DNA from: Clostridia bacterium
Lineage (GTDB): Bacteria > Bacillota > Clostridia > Oscillospirales > CAG-272
Assembly: GCA_017958705.1 (NCBI GenBank)
Contig: JAGDCE010000314.1
Location: 1 to 6,085 of the forward strand
DNA: 6,085 bases
Reading direction: 5' to 3'
Position numbers and translations under genes: made by a program. Of the stretch, positions 1 through 5,245 are shown in pieces; the first letter of the stretch is position 1; every line of letters starts with the position of its first letter. The notes under the pieces are model-generated. The model saw only the letters and a program-made list of their open reading frames with translations, searched no databases and was not told the origin of the DNA.

Positions 1-262
1 CGCGCACGAGCGCGTCGCCGACGCCGCGGCGGCGGAACGCCGGAAATACGGCTATGTTGTTTATCTCCCCTTCATCTTCGACGGTATACATCCCGTCGTA
101 TCCGGAATACTCTTTGTCACAGAACGCCGATATGTATATCGCGTTCGGCAGAGCCGACGAGGCGAGCAGTTCGGCTTCGCTCCATGGCGCGGAAAAGCAA
201 ATACGCTCAAGCGCAGCGGCGCGCGCCGCATGCTCCGGGGCGAACGGTACGGTCTGTATCAC
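1..262 (-). CDS. rimI: Ribosomal protein S18-alanine N-acetyltransferase RimI, N-terminal part (C-terminus beyond the left edge)
   Basis: Reading leftward from a GTG at 262-260, the frame stays open to the window edge and gives 87 residues, over half of a typical RimI of about 150. RimI is a cytoplasmic GNAT enzyme that transfers acetyl from acetyl-CoA to the N-terminal alanine of ribosomal protein S18. Recognisable family signatures are ICFSAPWSE (residues 21-29), SGYDGMYT (53-60), GEINNIAVFP (65-74) and the acetyl-CoA pyrophosphate-binding pattern RxxGxG, seen as RRRGVG (77-82). GTG is chosen because no ATG lies in frame nearby, the family needs only about 20 residues before the CFxxPWS motif, and it sits 2 nt after the stop of the preceding gene. 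The ribosome binding site is weak, so translation probably depends on coupling to that gene. The acetylation target is assumed from the family; another GNAT role is possible but less likely. Confidence 0.85.
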   Translation of the reverse strand, partial: MIQTVPFAPEHAARAAALERICFSAPWSEAELLASSALPNAIYISAFCDKEYSGYDGMYTVEDEGEINNIAVFPAFRRRGVGDALVR

Positions 263-264
263 GC

Positions 265-738
265 TCAGTAGCCTATACTGTCGTCGTTTAACACCCAGTC
301 GCGGACGTTGTAAGTTACGTAGCAGGTGGGCGAGCTTCTGATGACCACCTTGGAGATACCGGCGTTTATTATCATACGTCTGCACGTCTGGCAGCTGTTC
401 GCATCGTTTATTATCTCGCCGGTGACGGCGTCGACGCCGCACAGATACATCGTGGAATCGAGCATCTGCTCGCGCGTCGCGGAGATGATGCAGTTCATCT
501 CGGCGTGTACCGCGCGGCACGCGTCCGAGCTGTCCTTCCCGTGCGATCCCGATCCGCATACGCAGGAGCCTATGTCGGTGCAGTTCTTCCTTCCGCGGGG
601 AGCTCCGTTGTAGCCGGTTGAAACTATGGAATCGTTCTTTACTATTATCGCGCCGTATCTGAAGCGCAGGCAGGTGCTCCTCTCGAGCACGGTCTGGGCG
701 ATGTCGAGATAATAGTTGGTCTTTGACACTCTGTCCAT
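265..738 (-). CDS. dCMP deaminase family protein (zinc-dependent cytidine/deoxycytidylate deaminase fold)
   Basis: The 157-residue protein carries the deaminase zinc site: HAE at residues 78-80 (H78 zinc ligand, E80 proton shuttle) and SCQTC at 115-119 (C116 and C119 zinc ligands). The segment YGAIIVKNDSIVSTGYNGAP (28-47) is the conserved N-terminal strand and substrate loop of dCMP deaminases. The family converts dCMP to dUMP in the cytoplasm, feeding thymidylate synthesis. The usual PCxxC motif reads SCxxC here; I recall this variant from clostridial members, so it need not mean loss of activity. Several extra cysteines and histidines (C53, C59, C61, H66, C74) lie in the loop before HAE, where some family members bind a second zinc. 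The ATG at 738 follows an AAAGGA ribosome binding site at good spacing. It lies 24 nt after galU and 2 nt before rimI in an apparent operon. The substrate (dCMP or another nucleotide) is inferred. Confidence 0.9.
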   Translation of the reverse strand: MDRVSKTNYYLDIAQTVLERSTCLRFRYGAIIVKNDSIVSTGYNGAPRGRKNCTDIGSCVCGSGSHGKDSSDACRAVHAEMNCIISATREQMLDSTMYLCGVDAVTGEIINDANSCQTCRRMIINAGISKVVIRSSPTCYVTYNVRDWVLNDDSIGY

Positions 739-762
739 ATCGGAATTCCTTTCTTTATCCGT

Positions 763-1647
763 TTATTTGTAAAGCCCGTCGTACAGATCCTTCAGATACG
801 CCCTGAAAGCGTCCTTTATCTCCGGATGTTCCAGCGCGGTTTCGATATTTGCCTGCAGGAAGCCGAGTTTGCTTCCCATGTCGTAGCGTCTGCCCTCGTA
901 TTTATACGAGATGACGCCCTTCGTCCTCGCAAGCTCTTTCATGGCGTCGGTCAGCTGCAGTTCTCCGCCCTTGCCCGGCGCGGTGTGCTTTAAGATATCG
1001 AAAATATCGGGCGTGAGGACGACTCTGCCGAGGATGGCGAGATTTGAAAACATCTCCTCCCTCGTCTGCGGCTTCTCGACCATATCCGTAGTAAGATACG
1101 TGCGGTCGTCATATTGCGTCTCCGTCTTCATCGAGCAATATTTTCTGATATCCTCAAACGGCACCTCGCAGACGCCGACGACGGCTTTGTCATACTTTTC
1201 CGCCACGTCGCACAGCTGCTTTGTAACGGGAGTTTCCGCGACCATAACGTCGTCGCCGTAGAGCACGGCGAACGGCTCGTCACCGACGAATTCCTCGGCG
1301 CACAGCACCGCGTGGCCGAGGCCTTTCGCCTCCTTCTGTCGCAGGAAATAGACGTTTGCGAGAGAACAGACCTCTTCCATGTCGGACAGTTCCTTCAGCT
1401 TGTTCTTTGCCTGCAGTACGTCCTTATACTCGATCGAATAATCGAAATAGTTTTCGATCGCCTCTTTGTTTCTGCCGGTTATTATAAGGATATCCTTAAT
1501 GCCGGCGCCCACCGCCTCGCGTACGAGGTATTCCATCGACGGACGGTCGACTATCGGGAGGATCTCCTTCGGGACCGTTCTTGAGATCGGGAGCATCCTT
1601 GTGCCGAGCCCTGCGGCGGGTATGACTGCTTTCGTTATCTTTTTCAT
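763..1647 (-). CDS. galU: UTP--glucose-1-phosphate uridylyltransferase (UDP-glucose pyrophosphorylase)
   Basis: This 294-residue enzyme makes UDP-glucose and pyrophosphate from UTP and glucose-1-phosphate, supplying glucosyl units for glycolipids, teichoic acid decoration, exopolysaccharide and the Leloir pathway. It is full length for bacterial GalU/GtaB. The nucleotide-binding signature AAGLGTRMLP (11-20) is followed by VPKEILPIVDRP (25-36), with the lysine conserved in this family. GLGHAV (109-114), the metal-binding YGDD (130-133), EKP (191-193) and RYDMGSKLGFLQA (254-266) follow in the expected order. Sequence and length fit GalU rather than RfbA-type dTDP-glucose enzymes. The ATG at 1647 has an AAGGG ribosome binding site about 7 nt upstream, and a strong promoter lies at 1689-1717. 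It is the first gene of a leftward operon with the dCMP deaminase and rimI. Nothing in it looks damaged. Confidence 0.96.
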   Translation of the reverse strand: MKKITKAVIPAAGLGTRMLPISRTVPKEILPIVDRPSMEYLVREAVGAGIKDILIITGRNKEAIENYFDYSIEYKDVLQAKNKLKELSDMEEVCSLANVYFLRQKEAKGLGHAVLCAEEFVGDEPFAVLYGDDVMVAETPVTKQLCDVAEKYDKAVVGVCEVPFEDIRKYCSMKTETQYDDRTYLTTDMVEKPQTREEMFSNLAILGRVVLTPDIFDILKHTAPGKGGELQLTDAMKELARTKGVISYKYEGRRYDMGSKLGFLQANIETALEHPEIKDAFRAYLKDLYDGLYK

Positions 1648-1688
1648 TTTTCGCCCTTCTTTAATGTCTGAATATTACTTCGATTTTA

Positions 1689-1717
1689 ATTATATACTAA
1701 CCTCGCCGGAAAATCAA
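1689..1717 (-). promoter_or_regulatory. Sigma-A-type promoter of galU operon
   Basis: Reading the minus strand, TTGATT (1717-1712) and a perfect TATAAT (1694-1689) are separated by exactly 17 nt. The predicted transcription start is near 1682, giving a 5' leader of about 35 nt before galU. Start mapping has not been done, so the assignment rests on consensus match and position. Confidence 0.85.
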
Positions 1718-1723
1718 TACATA

Positions 1724-1738
1724 TTTTTTTGTTTTTTT
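1724..1738 (-). promoter_or_regulatory. Possible UP element (A-tract) upstream of the galU promoter
   Basis: On the minus strand this stretch reads as two runs of seven A separated by one C. It falls about 42 to 56 nt upstream of the predicted galU start, the place where RNA polymerase alpha subunits contact AT-rich UP elements. The tract could also bend the DNA between the two divergent promoters. It is inferred from composition and spacing only. Confidence 0.5.
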
Positions 1739-1779
1739 GTGATTTTAAGGGAATTATTATAATAAACGGCGTATTTGTC

Positions 1780-1808
1780 TTGATTTTTGGATGTGTTTAT
1801 GCTACAAT
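1780..1808 (+). promoter_or_regulatory. Sigma-A-type extended -10 promoter of the HD hydrolase/GDPD/channel cluster
   Basis: TTGATT (1780-1785) and TACAAT (1803-1808) are separated by 17 nt, and TGC directly before the -10 box (1800-1802) forms a TGn extended -10. The predicted start is near 1815, leaving a leader of about 20 nt before the ATG at 1835. The promoter rules out the upstream in-frame ATG at 1787, which lies between the two boxes. Confidence 0.85.
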
Positions 1809-1820
1809 GTTTTCAAAAGG

Positions 1821-1828
1821 AAAGGAGG
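1821..1828 (+). promoter_or_regulatory. Ribosome binding site AAAGGAGG that sets the HD hydrolase start
   Basis: This near-perfect Shine-Dalgarno sequence ends 6 nt before the ATG at 1835. The in-frame ATG at 1787 has no comparable site and would be upstream of the predicted transcript start, so 1835 is the start used here. Confidence 0.9.
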
Positions 1829-1834
1829 CTCCTC

Positions 1835-2431
1835 ATGTCCGTTTCTGATAAAAAGAATGAATTCATACAGATATATAACGATAAAATAAAGCGCGAGGGC
1901 GCTGACAAACTGCTCGATTATCTGTGCAGTAAATCCGATTTCTTCACCTCCCCCGCATCAACGGTGTATCACCTGTCACGCGAAGGCGGACTCTGCGAGC
2001 ACAGCTTGAACGTTTACAGGTGTCTGTGCGATTATCTCGACCGTCCGCGCGTCAAGGAGACTTACGGGCTTACCGTCAGCGACGAGACCGCCGCGATCTG
2101 CGCGCTGCTTCACGACGTGTGCAAGGCGGACTGCTATACCGTCGGCTACCGCAACAAAAAGGACGAGACGACCGGCGCGTGGCAGAAGGTCCCGGTATAC
2201 GAGTTCAAGGACAGGATGCCATACGGTCACGGTGAAAAATCCGTATACATAATCTCCGGCTTCATGCGGCTGACGCGCGAGGAGGCGTTCGCGATACGCT
2301 ATCATATGGGCTTTTCCGGCACGGAGGACGCGCGAAACGTCGGCGCGGCTTTCGAAATGTATCCGCTCGCGTTCGCGCTGTCTACCGCCGACATGGAAGC
2401 CACGTATTTCATCGAAGGAAAAGAGGACTGA
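1835..2431 (+). CDS. HD-domain hydrolase (putative metal-dependent phosphohydrolase)
   Basis: The 198-residue soluble protein has the HD-superfamily metal ligands in order: H56 in GGLCEHSLNV (51-60), the H93-D94 pair in LLHDVCKAD (91-99), H132 in GHGEKS (131-136), H157 in YHMG (156-159) and D186 in STAD (183-186). The lysine after the HD pair (K97) and the second and third histidines match the six-ligand type of HD site, which can hold two metals. HD proteins hydrolyse phosphate esters of nucleotides or RNA; the GGLxEHS and GH...H pattern recalls the HD part of YhaM-type exonucleases, but no nucleic-acid-binding OB domain is present. The substrate cannot be read from the sequence. It is the first gene after the rightward promoter, and its stop lies one base before the next ATG. 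No signal peptide or membrane segment is seen, so it is cytoplasmic. Confidence 0.88.
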   Translation: MSVSDKKNEFIQIYNDKIKREGADKLLDYLCSKSDFFTSPASTVYHLSREGGLCEHSLNVYRCLCDYLDRPRVKETYGLTVSDETAAICALLHDVCKADCYTVGYRNKKDETTGAWQKVPVYEFKDRMPYGHGEKSVYIISGFMRLTREEAFAIRYHMGFSGTEDARNVGAAFEMYPLAFALSTADMEATYFIEGKED

Positions 2432-2432
2432 C

Positions 2433-2627
2433 ATGCAACAACTGTTCACCGGTATTTCGCCGTTAAAGGACGTGCAGTCCGATCTGTTCACGTATCTGTC
2501 GGCGGGAGGGGATTTCTATTTACCGCCGGAGGCCGCGGCGCTCGCCGTTTCGGCACTGCTTTTCGCCGCTGCCGCCGTCGTACTGTTCATATCATCACTT
2601 AAGAAAGAAAACGGAGGTAAGAAATGA
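2433..2627 (+). CDS. Small single-pass membrane protein of unknown function
   Basis: I do not recognise this 64-residue protein. Residues 1-32 are polar to mildly amphipathic. Residues 33-55 form one alanine-, leucine- and valine-rich membrane helix, and the tail (57-64) contains four lysines. By the positive-inside rule the short tail is cytoplasmic and the N-terminal part is outside. It is probably real: its ATG is one base after the HD hydrolase stop, AGAGG at 2422-2426 is a well-spaced ribosome binding site, and its stop overlaps the next start as ATGA (2624-2627). The ribosome binding site of the next gene lies inside its final codons, so the two are likely translationally coupled. It could be a partner or regulator of the large membrane-anchored GDPD, but that is a guess from position. 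Confidence 0.72.
   Translation: MQQLFTGISPLKDVQSDLFTYLSAGGDFYLPPEAAALAVSALLFAAAAVVLFISSLKKENGGKK
2613..2618 (+). promoter_or_regulatory. Ribosome binding site GGAGGT of the GDPD gene, inside the upstream small gene
   Basis: GGAGGT ends 5 nt before the ATG at 2624. It lies within the last codons of the 64-residue membrane protein, where it supplies the two glycines of its C-terminal tail. Together with the ATGA overlap it points to coupled translation. Confidence 0.85.
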
Positions 2628-5209
2628 AACGAATCGTCAGCACGCTGATCGCCGCCCTGATGATCTGCCTCTGCTTCTCGGGCGCGATATACGCGGAGTC
2701 TTCCGAAGCGGAGCCGGAGAACGGCGCGGTATTATATGAGACGGACTTTTCCGAAGGTCTGCCCGAGGGGTTCCGCATACCTAAAGGCAGCGAGAACAGG
2801 ATCAAGGTCGAGGACGGATTTTTGTATATCGACGCGACGGGCGTCGAATTCGCGAAGGTCCTTCTGCCCGAAACGCTCGATCAGTACGGAAATTATGAAA
2901 TAACTATACACGCGACGATGCTTTCGCCGCGCGACGCCGGGCGCTGGGGCTCGATAATGTACCGCGTGCAGAACGCGTCCGACAAGGTATACCCGTATCT
3001 GCACATGTGCTTCCGTTACGACAACAACCCCGCTAACGGCGTGGAATTCGCGATACGCAACGAGCAGAACGCCTGGAACGTGACGTCCACCGGTTCGATC
3101 GAGGGGCACAAATTCTCGGACGGCACTCTTGACGAGATAAAGGCGACTGTCCGCGACGACCGCGCGATACATTCGATAAACGGCGTCAAAGGCGTCGACT
3201 GCACGGACGCGGGCCTGTATGAAAAAGGCGCGATAGGTCTGCAGGCTAATTTCAGCATACTCAAAGTCGACGACGTCAAAGTCACTTATCTGCGCTCCAA
3301 CACCACGGGCACGGCGGCGCAGTTCACCGAGATCGCTCAGCCGACGCTCGGCGTCATCGGCGGCTACACGCTGTCCGAATACGTTGAAAGCAAGGCTCAG
3401 CTCGACGGGCTCGCCTCGTCGCAGACTCCGCCCGCAAACGCGATATTCCGCATGAACGGCTCACTTCAGGCGACGGACGTGTCGGGCGCCGCGTTTGCCG
3501 GGATAGACGAGATATTTACGGCGCTTGACGGCAAGATCATGCCGACGTTCTACATTAAAGACGAAGCCGCGGCGGACGCCGTATGCTCTTACCTTGACGA
3601 CAACGCCGTAACAGACGTGTTCATGATGAGCGACAAGGACGAAATCGTCCTGCGCTGCCGTCAGAACCTCGATCTCTGCCGCGGCGTGCTCGATCTGACC
3701 GGCGAGCTGAAGAACAAGACAGCTCTGTCCGATAAAGAGCTTTTGCAGATCAGACAGCGCACGAACGCCGCGTTCGCGTCGATCGTCGTGATCCCCGACT
3801 GCGTCGCACAGAAAGAAAACGTCAAATATCTGTACGACAGGCTGATCGCCGTATGGGTATCGGCTCCGTCACCGGTAACGACTCTGACGCAGGCGTTCAC
3901 TGTCGCCGCGTCCGGCGGTCACGGCGCCGTGACGGACAACACCGCGCTCATGTACAAAGTACTTAACGAATACATGACCGGGAACAAGCTGTTCCGGTCG
4001 CCGCTTAACATCGGCCACAGAGGCATACCGCAGAGAGCGCCCGAAAATACCGTCGAGGGCTCCATGCTCGCATACGAGCTCGGCGCCGACTGCGTTGAAA
4101 ACGACATCTACATAACGAAGGACGGCGAGCTGATGGTCATGCACGACGGCACGACCGGCAGGACCGCCAACGGCGATCTCAACATGGAGAATTCGACGTC
4201 CGACAAACTGAGAGAACTGTACGTCAACAAACAGAACGCGACGAAGGAAGGCTTCACAGAATGCAGGATCCCGTTCCTTGAAGATTATTTCAAGGCGTTC
4301 AAGGGCAAAGATATCCAGATATTCATAGAGATAAAGAGCACGAACAAAAAGCTCGTCGAAAAACTCTGGGCGCTGATCGGCGAATACGGGGTCGAGGATC
4401 AGGTATCGGTCATCACGTTCCACGCGTCACAGATAAACAACCTGAAAGAGATCTATCCGGAGATGTCCGCCGGGTTCCTGTGCAATCCGCTCGTATCCGG
4501 CGACACCGCGAACAAACAGACGAGATCCGTGCTGAACAAGATCCAGAAGCTCGGCTCGACCTACAACCCGAGCTATTCCGGTCACACGGCGGAATTCGCT
4601 GCCGCCGCGAATATGCGCGGCATAACGACGTGGCCGTGGACGATAGACGACAAGAGCGCGTACATCAGCTTCTTCATGGCCGGCTACAACGGTCTGACGA
4701 CGAACAACTGCACGATCCCGGCAAAATACGTAAAGACGCTTGAAACGGATACTTACAACTACGACATCAAAGACGATGAGACGGTCCGCGTAACCGCGTT
4801 CACCACGACTTACAACAGAGTCAAAACGGACGTCACGGAAGATGAGCAGCTGAGGGTGATACCGATCGAGGGCAATATAACGGTCGACGGTCCGAACCTC
4901 TCCTTCAGCGGCAACGGCCCGTTCTCATTTGCGCTCGAATACACGTATAATATAAATAATTCAAATTCCTACACGATATACACGCGCCCGATAACGGTCA
5001 ACGTCGGGTTTGGTGAACTGATCGAGCCGGATGATTCCGGCGCCGTGACCGATACGCAGACAGACGCTCAGACCGACGCCGAGACGGAAAACGGCGGACA
5101 GGGCGTCAAGAGCTTCCCGGTCGCCGCGGTCGTCATCCCTGCCGTGATCGTCGTCGCGGCGGGCGTCGCCGCCGGCGTGATCGTTGCGCTGAAAAAGAAA
5201 AAGGGCTGA
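2624..5209 (+). CDS. Secreted, C-terminally anchored glycerophosphodiester phosphodiesterase with lectin-like and degenerate GDPD-like domains
   Basis: The 861-residue protein begins with a signal peptide (K2, R3, hydrophobic 4-20, likely cleavage after IYA at 24). Residues 36-223 look like a beta-sandwich of the concanavalin/DUF1080 type (YETDFSEGLPEGF at the start, KVDDVKVTYL at the end). Residues 236-455 look like a degenerate GDPD barrel. The active GDPD domain spans about 461-706: HRG (465-467), PENT (473-476), END (492-494), HDGT (507-510), FIEIK (567-571) and WPWTID (669-674) supply the general acid/base histidines and metal-binding acidic residues. A beta-rich domain (about 707-798), a Thr/Asp/Gln linker (809-822), a membrane helix (830-856) and a KKKK tail follow. 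The family splits glycerophosphodiesters into glycerol-3-phosphate and an alcohol. Outside the cell the substrate could be lipid head groups or teichoic acid, but this is inferred. Family enzymes of about 250-300 residues are far shorter. Confidence 0.9.
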   Translation: MKRIVSTLIAALMICLCFSGAIYAESSEAEPENGAVLYETDFSEGLPEGFRIPKGSENRIKVEDGFLYIDATGVEFAKVLLPETLDQYGNYEITIHATMLSPRDAGRWGSIMYRVQNASDKVYPYLHMCFRYDNNPANGVEFAIRNEQNAWNVTSTGSIEGHKFSDGTLDEIKATVRDDRAIHSINGVKGVDCTDAGLYEKGAIGLQANFSILKVDDVKVTYLRSNTTGTAAQFTEIAQPTLGVIGGYTLSEYVESKAQLDGLASSQTPPANAIFRMNGSLQATDVSGAAFAGIDEIFTALDGKIMPTFYIKDEAAADAVCSYLDDNAVTDVFMMSDKDEIVLRCRQNLDLCRGVLDLTGELKNKTALSDKELLQIRQRTNAAFASIVVIPDCVAQKENVKYLYDRLIAVWVSAPSPVTTLTQAFTVAASGGHGAVTDNTALMYKVLNEYMTGNKLFRSPLNIGHRGIPQRAPENTVEGSMLAYELGADCVENDIYITKDGELMVMHDGTTGRTANGDLNMENSTSDKLRELYVNKQNATKEGFTECRIPFLEDYFKAFKGKDIQIFIEIKSTNKKLVEKLWALIGEYGVEDQVSVITFHASQINNLKEIYPEMSAGFLCNPLVSGDTANKQTRSVLNKIQKLGSTYNPSYSGHTAEFAAAANMRGITTWPWTIDDKSAYISFFMAGYNGLTTNNCTIPAKYVKTLETDTYNYDIKDDETVRVTAFTTTYNRVKTDVTEDEQLRVIPIEGNITVDGPNLSFSGNGPFSFALEYTYNINNSNSYTIYTRPITVNVGFGELIEPDDSGAVTDTQTDAQTDAETENGGQGVKSFPVAAVVIPAVIVVAAGVAAGVIVALKKKKG
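5048..5089 (+). repeat. Short in-frame repeat encoding a TDxQ/TDAE linker
   Basis: The codons for residues 809-822 give TDTQ, TDAQ, TDAE and TE, about three and a half copies of a four-residue unit. It sits just before the membrane helix of the GDPD and probably forms a flexible, acidic stalk lifting the enzyme off the membrane. Related sequences may differ in copy number here. Confidence 0.6.
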
Positions 5210-5245
5210 TAACGCCTCATCCTCCCATGAAAGGGGAATGAAAAC

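Noticed and set aside
54..341. 95-codon plus-strand frame at the left edge
   Set aside because: It lies opposite rimI and the end of the dCMP deaminase, whose protein motifs are clear.
1758..1763. Second TATAAT on the plus strand upstream of the HD hydrolase
   Set aside because: There is no acceptable -35 box at 16-18 nt; the promoter at 1780-1808 is far better.
1824..1834. AGGAG/CTCCT inverted repeat at the HD hydrolase ribosome binding site
   Set aside because: The arms are separated by a single base, so only a three-pair stem with a five-base loop could form; probably chance.
1976..2491. 171-codon open frame on the minus strand opposite the HD hydrolase
   Set aside because: It lies antisense to a well-supported HD-domain gene, has no recognisable motifs or ribosome binding site, and reflects the GC-rich codon pattern of the sense strand.
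3869..4423. 184-codon open frame on the minus strand opposite the GDPD catalytic domain
   Set aside because: The sense strand encodes all GDPD catalytic motifs here. The antisense product is low-complexity in style and has no family signature.
5223..5236. Small hairpin (CCC/GGG plus a T-G pair, 6-nt loop) overlapping the ribosome binding site of the channel gene
   Set aside because: Only four pairs including a wobble; too weak to propose as a regulatory structure or terminator without conservation.
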